19,644 nucleotides of DNA from contig JAEZDC010000082.1 in NCBI GenBank assembly GCA_023429825.1, positions 1 through 19,644 of the forward strand, written 5' to 3'. The DNA is from Bacteroidota bacterium (GTDB lineage: Bacteria; Bacteroidota; Bacteroidia; Chitinophagales; Chitinophagaceae). Under the pieces are notes generated by a model. That model saw only the letters and a program-made list of their open reading frames with translations, was not told where the DNA came from and searched no databases. The stretch's first letter is position 1. Each line of letters opens with the position of its first letter. The position numbers and the translations under genes were made by a program. This document shows positions 14,987 through 19,644 of this stretch, piece after piece.

Positions 14987-15153
14987 AATGAGGGGTATGT
15001 ATAGTTTTTTAAAAAGGTTGAACCGATGCATTACAGCAGTAGAATATATCTTTCAGGGTATTGTTATCCCCTCTTAGATTCGGCCCATATGTTTAAGAAC
15101 TTCTTTCAACTAATAGCTCCATGTAGAAACAAAGAGCCTTTAACGATTGCTAG
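14987..15153. other. Intergenic stretch, no supported gene
   Basis: About 167 bases with no frame of credible length on either strand. Only short frames (MELLVERSS on the minus strand) are seen. No TAnnTTTG box or strong hairpin found. Confidence 0.5.
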
Positions 15154-15282
15154 CTATATGAAAACTTCTCCTTTCAACTTCCTCTGATCTCTCTTCACCT
15201 GCTTTAGTATTTTAACCAGCCAGATGACCATTACGATCTCTGCTGCTATTAATCCGATATATCCTGCGATAATCCAGTTCAT
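15154..15282 (-). CDS. Small single-span membrane protein, 42 residues
   Basis: The ATG at 15280-15282 overlaps the stop of the 131-aa gene by 4 bases (ATGA). The frame ends TAG at 15154-15156 and codes for a 42-residue product starting MNWIIAGYIGLIAAEIVMVI, a clean membrane span, then a basic tail LKQVKRDQRKLKGEVFI. Translational coupling and a good composition make it a real gene. The leader is GAAACCAATAACCT before ATG, one of the ACCAATA family. Confidence 0.7.
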   Translation of the reverse strand: MNWIIAGYIGLIAAEIVMVIWLVKILKQVKRDQRKLKGEVFI

Positions 15283-15674
15283 AGGTTATTGGTTTCAGCG
15301 TGCTGTTCTGCCAGCTCAACGCATGTAGGTCTTTCAATGTGCTTTACTGCTTCAGGTATTACCATTGAAACATGCTTCATATTCAGTGCTCCACTTATCA
15401 CTTCATTTACCTGGTTATGCAATTCATGATCTGCTTTTGCGATGGCTGTTAAATGATCCACCAGGAACTTTTCAAAACCTGAACTGAAGTCAACCATCTT
15501 AAGCGCTCCCATTGTTCCGGTGATCTCAGTGATGTGCAGTTCATTATACTTTGGTAAGTAGGTATAGCTTACACATACCTTCACATCTTCGCCTGTTAAC
15601 TTCCAGCGGTATTCCCTTGGAACTACTACGTTCTGAGAGTCGAATATTATCTTACCTAGTTTGGGATGGTTCAT
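15279..15674 (-). CDS. Unknown early protein
   Basis: 131 residues, soluble. N-terminal half beta-like (KIIFDSQNVVVPREYRWKL; VKVCVSYTYLPKYNELHITEITG), C-terminal half helical. No Cys pair and no known motif. Ends AETNNL, whose codons form the leader of the 42-aa gene. Gap of 10 bases to the 94-aa gene upstream. Confidence 0.7.
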   Translation of the reverse strand: MNHPKLGKIIFDSQNVVVPREYRWKLTGEDVKVCVSYTYLPKYNELHITEITGTMGALKMVDFSSGFEKFLVDHLTAIAKADHELHNQVNEVISGALNMKHVSMVIPEAVKHIERPTCVELAEQHAETNNL

Positions 15675-15684
15675 AGCAATCTTA

Positions 15685-15969
15685 TTATGCAGCTTTCGCT
15701 ACTGGGTTTGAATAATCAGCGTGTAGGAAATTCAAATGCTCTTCAACTATCTGCTTCATGTCCTCTGGCTTGTTCCAGTTATTGAAAAGATCACTGGCGA
15801 ATTCATCACGGGCAGTTACTTCTTTTCCGTTCTCGACGATCTTCACCCCTACCATTTTATAACTGATGTTGTACTGGTTCATTAAAGCTTCTATGCCTGC
15901 TACTATCTCTTCAATAGTTTCATGGCCTGCGAAAATCATATTGCACTGCATGATGAATTCTGATTTCAT
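15685..15969 (-). CDS. Unknown early protein
   Basis: 94 residues, soluble, with CNMIFAGHETIEEIVAGIEALMNQY then a beta part (YKMVGVKIVENGKEV) and a helical end. It overlaps the 41-aa gene upstream by ATGA. No family recognised. Confidence 0.7.
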   Translation of the reverse strand: MKSEFIMQCNMIFAGHETIEEIVAGIEALMNQYNISYKMVGVKIVENGKEVTARDEFASDLFNNWNKPEDMKQIVEEHLNFLHADYSNPVAKAA

Positions 15970-16091
15970 ATAGCTTTTTTCTTTTTGTTATCTTCTTCAA
16001 CAGCTCTTACCGCTTCGGTGTACAACCTTTCACCCAGTATCTCTATCAGGATATTTTCAATCAGTATATCTGTGGGCGACTGGGGGATCAT
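15966..16091 (-). CDS. Small protein of 41 residues, unknown
   Basis: ATG at 16089-16091, TGA at 15966-15968, product MIPQSPTDILIENILIEIL then a charged helix and a KKKK-rich end (NKKKKAI). It starts 2 bases after the Cro-like stop and its stop overlaps the next start by ATGA. The coupling on both sides supports a real gene. The hydrophobic part is amphipathic rather than a membrane span. Confidence 0.65.
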   Translation of the reverse strand: MIPQSPTDILIENILIEILGERLYTEAVRAVEEDNKKKKAI

Positions 16092-16093
16092 GG

Positions 16094-16333
16094 TTAGGCC
16101 GCTGATTTTTCAACTTTGATTCTTGTAGTTAACAGTTCGCTATCTTCGATGACATCCAATTCTTTACGAAGAATTTCAAGTACCCCTGCTTGAGTTAAAT
16201 GCGGTGGGTTATCTCTGAGCACATTCAGGAAATATCTTGGTGTGTTCCCGAGGTAATCGGCCACTTTTCCGAATAGAGAAGAATTCTTCTTTATTCTTTC
16301 TACTACCCACTCTTGTAAGACCGTCTCTTTCAT
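16094..16333 (-). CDS. Small Cro-like helix-turn-helix protein
   Basis: From the ATG at 16333 it has 79 residues beginning MKETVLQEW. An upstream GTG at 16342 adds 3 residues but has weak support. The segment SLFGKVADYLGNTPRYFLNVLRDNPPHLTQ (about 18-47) fits a helix-turn-helix, with HLTQAGVLEILRKEL after it. As the first gene on the early side of the switch, opposite the repressor, it is a Cro-like regulator by position. Only the first part of the domain is certain; DNA contact residues cannot be named. Basic end IKVEKSAA. Confidence 0.7.
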   Translation of the reverse strand: MKETVLQEWVVERIKKNSSLFGKVADYLGNTPRYFLNVLRDNPPHLTQAGVLEILRKELDVIEDSELLTTRIKVEKSAA

Positions 16334-16365
16334 ATTCAACACGTTTTGTATATTGTGCTATCTAA

Positions 16366-16377
16366 TTGTGTACACAA
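16366..16377. promoter_or_regulatory. Palindrome TTGTGTACACAA, candidate operator
   Basis: A perfect 12-base palindrome in the divergent promoter region. Its last three bases overlap the -7 box of the early promoter on the minus strand (16375-16382), so a protein bound here would block early transcription. A repressor or Cro operator is the simplest reading. Confidence 0.6.
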
Positions 16378-16382
16378 ATCTA
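16375..16382 (-). promoter_or_regulatory. Early promoter -7 box TAGATTTG
   Basis: Read on the minus strand the box is TAGATTTG, a perfect match to the Bacteroidota consensus TAnnTTTG. A TTTG lies 13 bases upstream and a TTG 23 bases upstream; neither spacing is ideal, so the -33 element is uncertain. The start codon of the Cro-like gene is about 42 bases downstream. It is the only such box I found for the long minus-strand operon. Confidence 0.6.
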
Positions 16383-16392
16383 TGTCAGATAA
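16382..16392. repeat. Direct repeat ATGTCAGATAA, copy 1
   Basis: Identical to 16435-16445. This copy lies in the spacer of the early minus-strand promoter. Possible repressor-binding half-site. Confidence 0.55.
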
Positions 16393-16393
16393 A

Positions 16394-16417
16394 GTCAAAA
16401 AAAGACAAGTATTTGAC
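16394..16417. promoter_or_regulatory. Inverted pair GTCAAA ... TTTGAC
   Basis: GTCAAA at 16394-16399 and TTTGAC at 16412-16417 face each other with a 12-base spacer. The same half-sites occur closer together at 16633-16646 inside the repressor gene. Possible weak operator in the switch region. Confidence 0.4.
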
Positions 16418-16434
16418 AATTTAATGTTTTTTTA

Positions 16435-16445
16435 ATGTCAGATAA
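16435..16445. repeat. Direct repeat ATGTCAGATAA, copy 2 (over repressor start codon)
   Basis: Second exact 11-base copy, 53 bases from the first and including the ATG of the repressor. A protein bound here could block repressor expression. Confidence 0.55.
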
Positions 16446-16998
16446 TTTTAAGAAGGAGTTGTCCGATTTGGTAAAGCAGCTAAAAGCTAAGACTGGCCTC
16501 ACTCAGGAGCAGATAGCTAAGGAATTGCGGTACAAGCGCCAATACTTATCTGAATTAATGAGCACCAAAAGCAAGGTCAAAACAACAGCTGACCACATTA
16601 AGTTGTTCAAAGAAGTATTTACGGCAGAATATGTCAAAAATTTGACTTCCCGTGAAACAACAGGCAACAAAAAAGCCCTGAACCGTCTTAGCCAGGGCGA
16701 TGACTATATTGATCTTTTAAAGAGATACAACAAAGTACTAGAAGAAAAAAATGCTTTACAGGAAGAGCTTAATTTCTTGAAACAGGATAACGAAATCCAT
16801 TTTGCAAAAAACTATGCTTTAGAGGAGTTCCTTCTGGAGTTTGCTGCTGAGATGCGGAAGACTGACGTCGATACGCAGAGCGTAATATTAGGCAAACACG
16901 AAGGCGCATTCTATCGTTTAGGTGAAGATATTTACATCTCCCAGAGGCAAAATGCGGACAAGTTACGCAGCGAGATTGGTAAGGAGAAAGTTGGTTAG
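16435..16998 (+). CDS. HTH (XRE-type) phage repressor with coiled coil
   Basis: 187 residues. The N-terminal segment 11-45 (LVKQLKAKTGLTQEQIAKEL, then YKRQYLSELMSTKSKV) is a clear XRE-type helix-turn-helix. Residues about 92-118 form a coiled coil (LLKRYNKVLEEKNALQEELN) that probably makes the dimer. The C-terminal part does not resemble the LexA-type peptidase, so cleavage by RecA-induced self-cutting is not expected. It diverges from the Cro-like gene and is followed by cargo genes in the same direction. Its start codon is inside a repeat of the region (ATGTCAGATAA). Role as lysogeny repressor is inferred by position. Confidence 0.85.
   Translation: MSDNFKKELSDLVKQLKAKTGLTQEQIAKELRYKRQYLSELMSTKSKVKTTADHIKLFKEVFTAEYVKNLTSRETTGNKKALNRLSQGDDYIDLLKRYNKVLEEKNALQEELNFLKQDNEIHFAKNYALEEFLLEFAAEMRKTDVDTQSVILGKHEGAFYRLGEDIYISQRQNADKLRSEIGKEKVG
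16633..16646. promoter_or_regulatory. Inverted repeat GTCAAA-AA-TTTGAC inside repressor gene
   Basis: A 14-base site with two 6-base half-sites identical to those at 16394-16399 and 16412-16417. Phage repressors sometimes have operators inside genes, but AT-rich coding sequence can also give this by chance. Confidence 0.35.
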
Positions 16999-17169
16999 GA
17001 TCATTGGTTATTTGCTTTGAGTTCATAATTGGTGCTCGTTAATCTAATTTCTGAATGTGGTTTCCTACTTGAGCATTTAATGGGAGAACGAACATACTAA
17101 TATTTTTAGTTGTTAATTACTAAAATAATGAACAAAAGTTATCCCCAGTCAAAACCAATTGAATATCAT
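16999..17169. other. Non-coding stretch between repressor and lipoprotein gene
   Basis: About 170 bases. No strict TAnnTTTG box is seen; TTATTTGC near 17007-17014 and TAATATTT near 17098-17105 are weak candidates. No hairpin terminator follows the repressor, so reading through into the cargo is possible. ATGs at 17110 and 17128 open in-frame extensions of the next gene that do not look like signal peptide. Confidence 0.45.
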
Positions 17170-17679
17170 ATGAGATCACTTTTATTTTTAATTTTTATCG
17201 TATTTGCCGCTTGCAAATCGGGGGATCGTGTCGCTCCTGATACTAGGGTGCGGCAGCAGAGAGAACTGTTCGATCTGGTTAAAGAATACGACAGCGCCTA
17301 CGATGCAGCTATTAATGAAATCAAGAAAAAGGAAGTTACCGAAGCCTATACAGGCAAGATCAAATCATTTCTTGCGAATCCTGAAAATAAATACCTGAGA
17401 AACTTTAAGGTTGATGTGAAAGAGGTCGATGTATTGGACGACAGATTAATAACAGTATACTGCACAGATAGCATGCAGATCGATTACAACATGTTGCTGA
17501 CCATGAAAGAATCAGCAAAGAGTAGCGGACTGTATAAATATGTAAGCTCTTTGCAGATGGGAAGATCACACAAATTATCATTCATGCCAATGGGAGCATT
17601 TTCACTAAGTAACAATTATAGCCCATCGTTATCTTTTGAAGTCATAGTTATTCCAGATAGCCTAATAAAGGCCAAATAA
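17170..17679 (+). CDS. Predicted lipoprotein, cargo gene 1
   Basis: From the ATG at 17170 the product has 169 residues beginning MRSLLFLIFIVFAACKSG, a signal peptide with lipobox FAAC and the Cys as residue 15. Earlier in-frame starts (17110, 17128) put a polar tail before the signal and are less likely. The mature part is soluble, with a helical section (ELFDLVKEYDSAYDAAINEIKKKEV) then beta-like. No enzyme motif. Placed after the repressor and before other envelope proteins, it may be expressed in the lysogen. A role in the outer membrane or as a superinfection blocker is inference. Function unknown. Confidence 0.8.
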   Translation: MRSLLFLIFIVFAACKSGDRVAPDTRVRQQRELFDLVKEYDSAYDAAINEIKKKEVTEAYTGKIKSFLANPENKYLRNFKVDVKEVDVLDDRLITVYCTDSMQIDYNMLLTMKESAKSSGLYKYVSSLQMGRSHKLSFMPMGAFSLSNNYSPSLSFEVIVIPDSLIKAK

Positions 17680-17710
17680 GTTCAATATTTTAATAAATAA
17701 ACTCATCGAC

Positions 17711-18160
17711 ATGTTTGCCACAAACCCAAAAAAAGAATTTACTGTTAACTACACGGTTGAAGACGTTCGTACTGCTATTTTGAAAATTCCTTCGAATGAA
17801 CCGGGGGATTATAAATTAGTGAAGGATGATGCGATCTTAAGTGAAATCCGAATTCATCAAAAAGGCGTGTTACTTGACATGGGATATCACATTGATTTCA
17901 CTTTCAACAAAGTCGGAGATGCAGAAACTAAAGTGATAGTTGAAGTAAGCAGAAATTTAGGTTCAATAAATACCGCAGCCGAAGTGAGTATCGCAAACAA
18001 CACACTGAAGAGCTTTTCTGAAAAATTCAGTTCCTATTTATCCGGCAATGTGGATGAAAAAGGGAAAGCAAAAACGTCACAGCCTTCAGGATGTATGTTG
18101 ATTGTTATGGCTGGCATTGGGCTGGGCACCATCTACCTCATAATAACTAATACAATTTAG
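17711..18160 (+). CDS. Tail-anchored protein, cargo gene 2
   Basis: 149 residues. The soluble part (1-125) is mixed alpha/beta, with VDVRTAILKIP-like start (VEDVRTAILKIPSN) and a repeat of Val-rich strands (GDAETKVIVEVSRN). The last 22 residues (MLIVMAGIGLGTIYLIITN) are a hydrophobic span ending at the C-terminus. This is a C-tail-anchored topology with no signal peptide, so the bulk faces the cytoplasm. It follows the lipoprotein gene by 31 bases. No family recognised. A partner of an envelope complex is possible. Confidence 0.75.
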   Translation: MFATNPKKEFTVNYTVEDVRTAILKIPSNEPGDYKLVKDDAILSEIRIHQKGVLLDMGYHIDFTFNKVGDAETKVIVEVSRNLGSINTAAEVSIANNTLKSFSEKFSSYLSGNVDEKGKAKTSQPSGCMLIVMAGIGLGTIYLIITNTI

Positions 18161-18165
18161 CTATC

Positions 18166-18345
18166 ATGGAATACACAATAATTCTTTCAACAAACTCAAC
18201 TTTGGACCTTATGTCACAGGTAAATGAGCATATAAAAAAAGGGTGGAAGCCGCAAGGGGGAGTATCGGTAGTTAGCCATGTTTTTTTGGCAATTGACCAC
18301 AACCCTATGATAGCCTATTTGCAAGCAATGGTAAAGGAAAATTAA
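18166..18345 (+). CDS. DUF1737-family small protein
   Basis: 59 residues, starting MEYTIILSTNSTLDL, with VNEHIKKGWKPQGGVSVV and ending YLQAMVKEN. The order VNxxIxxGWxPQGG ... YxQAMV is the DUF1737 (PF08410) signature. Function unknown; it is a small cytosolic protein found widely in bacteria and phages. ATG is 5 bases after the stop of the tail-anchored gene, so it belongs to the same operon. Confidence 0.85.
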   Translation: MEYTIILSTNSTLDLMSQVNEHIKKGWKPQGGVSVVSHVFLAIDHNPMIAYLQAMVKEN

Positions 18346-18362
18346 TATTCTCAAACTTCTAA

Positions 18363-18380
18363 ATGCCCTCCCCGATAACA
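18363..18380. repeat. 18-nt imperfect direct repeat, copy 1
   Basis: ATGCCCTCCCCGATAACA, 17 of 18 bases identical to 19298-19315, where it is the start of the DUF3820 gene (MPSPIT). Here it precedes the second lipoprotein and would code for MPSPITNTKHYH before the signal peptide. It looks like a leftover gene start flanking an inserted pair of genes. Confidence 0.75.
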
Positions 18381-18398
18381 AACACTAAACACTACCAT

Positions 18399-18908
18399 AT
18401 GAAAAAGCTACTTCTTTTTGGATTAGCTGCATTGTTAATCGTCTCCTGCAAAACAAACAGTAAATCTGAAACCGACGCAACGGATCCGCTTATTGAATTA
18501 CGGGCAAAGCAATATGCTGACAGTATTGTAAAAGCCGCAGAACATGAAGCCATGTTCGATACTTCGGGTCTCTATAATGCACCGGTAAAAATAGTAAGTG
18601 CTAAACTTGTTGAAAGAGAATACAGCAGTTATAAGGATATGCGTCTTTCTTATAAAAATGTTTCGGACAAGAAGATCGATGCCATCAGGTTTCGCTGGTA
18701 TGGACTGAATGCATTCGGTGAGCCTGCTGACATGGGTACATCATTAAGCAGAGGATTCGGCGGCGGATTCACAGATGATCCGCTTAGCCCGGGTAGAAGT
18801 GATTACGGTGAATGGGGTATACTCAGCCGTGATGGAAAGAAGGTTGTACTTGCATGGCCCACAGAAGTAGTTTTCACGGACGGAACGAAATGGGAGATAG
18901 GAAAATAA
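18399..18908 (+). CDS. Predicted lipoprotein, cargo gene 4
   Basis: From the ATG at 18399 the product has 169 residues starting MKKLLLFGLAALLIVSCKTN, a signal peptide with lipobox IVSC. The longer frame from 18363 begins MPSPITNTKHYH, a hydrophilic stretch that does not fit a signal. The mature part has helical region (ELRAKQYADSIVKAAEHEA) and a beta domain (KIVSAKLVEREYSSYKDMRLSYKN, WYGLNAFGEPADMG, VVLAWPTEVVFTDG). The second part resembles the small beta domains for secreted Bacteroidota proteins that include SYKNVSDKKID. No catalytic motif. Function unknown. Confidence 0.8.
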   Translation: MKKLLLFGLAALLIVSCKTNSKSETDATDPLIELRAKQYADSIVKAAEHEAMFDTSGLYNAPVKIVSAKLVEREYSSYKDMRLSYKNVSDKKIDAIRFRWYGLNAFGEPADMGTSLSRGFGGGFTDDPLSPGRSDYGEWGILSRDGKKVVLAWPTEVVFTDGTKWEIGK

Positions 18909-18929
18909 ATAACACAAAACCCCCTTCAT

Positions 18930-19298
18930 ATGAAAAAGCTCATTTTCTTCTTAATGATCATTATTCCCGCGGTTTCTTTTTCTCAGGACACAACCAAAGT
19001 AGAGCAGTACTGCGAACTGGTAGCTACAGCACGTTTACTTAGCTCAAAGGTTACGATCGATATCAACTACGGTGAAGAGCGTAAATTCTTTAAAGATTAC
19101 AGGATACGTGACGAATCAGGCAAGGCAGTAAAATTCAATTCTGTTGTGGATGCGATTAACTACCTGGGACAACAGGGCTGGAAATTAGTAAACGCCTTCC
19201 CCATCAACGTGGGTAATGGCCCTGCAGTATATCACTATGTATTTAAAAAAGAATTTCTGAAAGCTGACGTAGATAAAGCTGAGAATACTAAAGACTAA
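18930..19298 (+). CDS. Secreted small protein, cargo gene 5
   Basis: 122 residues with a signal peptide MKKLIFFLMIIIPAVSFSQ ending in the usual Bacteroidota cleavage FSQ-D. The mature part begins DTTKVEQYCELVATARLLSS then KVTIDINYGE and INYLGQQGWKLVNAF, ending YHYVFKKEFLK. The YLxxxGWxLV ... YxFKK layout resembles small DUF4177-like proteins and is common in Bacteroidota. It follows the lipoprotein by 21 bases. The stop TAA shares one base with the next ATG (TAATG). Periplasmic or secreted; function unknown. Confidence 0.78.
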   Translation: MKKLIFFLMIIIPAVSFSQDTTKVEQYCELVATARLLSSKVTIDINYGEERKFFKDYRIRDESGKAVKFNSVVDAINYLGQQGWKLVNAFPINVGNGPAVYHYVFKKEFLKADVDKAENTKD

Positions 19299-19315
19299 TG
19301 CCCTCACCGATAACA
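19298..19315. repeat. 18-nt imperfect direct repeat, copy 2
   Basis: ATGCCCTCACCGATAACA. It differs from copy 1 (18363-18380) by one base, A for C. This copy is the true start of the DUF3820 gene. Confidence 0.75.
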
Positions 19316-19486
19316 GACGAGTCCATTATGCCCTTTGGTACCTACAAAGGAAAACAGATGAAAGATCTGTCAGATGGATACCTGTTAAAGCTCTACGATA
19401 CCCAGAAATTGAGCAAGGCCATGAAGGAGTATATTGAAGGAAGGGTGGCGGTGCTGAGGGTGAAACGTGCAAAAGATGATAAATAA
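19298..19486 (+). CDS. DUF3820-family protein
   Basis: 62 residues. After MPSPITDESI comes MPFGTYKGKQMKDLSDGYLLKLYD, the DUF3820 (PF12843) signature (xMPFGxYKGxxxxDLxxxYLxW). Some members are annotated as quorum-sensing-regulated virulence factors, without firm function. The later part is basic and helical. TAATG overlap with the secreted-protein gene shows coupling. The start codon is in the 18-nt direct repeat. The internal ATG at MPFGTYKG is an alternative start. Confidence 0.82.
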   Translation: MPSPITDESIMPFGTYKGKQMKDLSDGYLLKLYDTQKLSKAMKEYIEGRVAVLRVKRAKDDK

Positions 19487-19501
19487 TACTTCAGATTATT
19501 T
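19481..19501. repeat. Weak AT hairpin at DUF3820 end
   Basis: AAATAAT / ATTATTT with a 7-base loop (ACTTCAG), covering the stop codon of the DUF3820 gene. All A-T pairs; a weak terminator at most. Confidence 0.3.
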
Positions 19502-19503
19502 TA

Positions 19504-19511
19504 TAAATTTG
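19504..19511 (+). promoter_or_regulatory. Promoter -7 box TAAATTTG
   Basis: Perfect TAnnTTTG match on the plus strand, 17 bases after the last cargo gene. No clear TTG element 19-23 bases upstream. It precedes the open frame at the right edge, so it may drive a gene that lies mostly outside the window. Confidence 0.4.
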
Positions 19512-19532
19512 AGTTGAACAAAGCTCGTTGAG

Positions 19533-19644
19533 TTGCGATTTTTTACTGCAAACCATAAGTATTTTACAAAAAGAAAGAAAGAGGGCGAAGCAGAATCCGT
19601 AAAGGATTCTTCTAATACTCGCATTATTATCCACATCTTTAAAG
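19533..19644 (+). CDS. Possible 5' end of a gene running off the right edge
   Basis: A frame open from the TGA at 19515 to the window end. No ATG occurs; a TTG at 19533 would start 37 codons, LRFFTANHKYFTKRKKEGEA then ESVKDSSNTRIIIHIFK. The change from a Lys/Glu-rich part to a beta-like TRIIIHIFK is protein-like, and a TAAATTTG box is 22 bases before it. An N-terminal domain of a tyrosine integrase would fit a phage boundary, but nothing in these residues proves it. Low confidence. Confidence 0.3.
   Translation, partial: MRFFTANHKYFTKRKKEGEAESVKDSSNTRIIIHIFK
19592..19610. repeat. Hairpin AGAATCC-GTAAA-GGATTCT
   Basis: A perfect 7-base stem with a 5-base loop near the right edge. Followed by TCTAATA, with no U-run. 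If the right-edge frame is coding, this is inside it; otherwise it may be a weak terminator or part of an attachment region. Confidence 0.35.

Noticed and set aside
16407..16435. TATTTG as a plus-strand promoter box for the repressor
   Set aside because: It lacks the TA-nn-TTTG spacing and a TTG at the right distance; left as unassigned.
16769..17026. Minus-strand frame of 85 codons with several Cys
   Set aside because: It lies opposite the repressor C-terminus; the plus-strand frame has an HTH and coiled coil.
18744..18929. Minus-strand frame of 61 codons
   Set aside because: Opposite the second lipoprotein; no independent support.
19501..19637. Minus-strand frame (46 codons, Phe-rich) at the right edge
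   Set aside because: The plus-strand frame there is more protein-like; this one is probably its shadow.
1..19644. tRNA genes, CRISPR arrays, insertion sequences
   Set aside because: I saw no cloverleaf, no regular repeat-spacer series and no transposase or terminal inverted repeat pair in the window.

Overview
The window reads as the early, immunity and cargo part of a temperate phage or prophage of a Bacteroidota host. Chitinophagia-like is my guess, not shown. Supporting signs are a Bacteroidota-type TAnnTTTG -7 box in the immunity region, A-rich gene leaders without Shine-Dalgarno sites, lipoprotein signals with a Cys lipobox, and typical phage early genes. I see no structural, packaging or lysis genes and no complete integrase.

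Left part, 1 to 16333, all on the minus strand. About 31 tightly packed genes, many joined by ATGA or TAATG overlaps, can be read as one early operon of about 15 kb starting at the promoter near 16375. In transcription order they are: a Cro-like protein; small unknown genes including several of 25-55 codons; RecT annealase and a YqaJ-type exonuclease (a two-gene recombination system); an HNH-like zinc protein; small unknowns; a PAPS-reductase-like enzyme; an AP2/HNH-like DNA-binding protein; a DUF551-like/YopX/DUF551-like cluster; a four-span membrane protein; a 246-aa protein and its partner; an SNF2-like helicase overlapping a beta-class DNA methyltransferase; Cys-rich small proteins; a replication initiator with an out-of-frame tandem repeat (possible origin); and DnaB helicase, cut by the left edge.

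Immunity switch, 16333 to 16435. The Cro-like gene (minus) and an HTH repressor (plus) diverge. Between them lie a TAGATTTG promoter box, a 12-bp palindrome, a direct repeat of TGTCAGATAA and GTCAAA/TTTGAC half-sites.

Right part, 16435 to 19486, all on the plus strand. The repressor is followed by a likely lysogenic cargo set: a lipoprotein, a tail-anchored protein, a DUF1737 protein, a second lipoprotein, a secreted protein and a DUF3820 protein. The second lipoprotein and the secreted protein are flanked by an 18-nt imperfect direct repeat, as if inserted as a unit. After 19486 there is a TAAATTTG box and an open frame running off the right edge.

The most interesting points are the probable origin inside the initiator gene, the envelope-directed cargo behind the repressor, the split methyltransferase-helicase pair, and repeated leader sequences in front of early genes.
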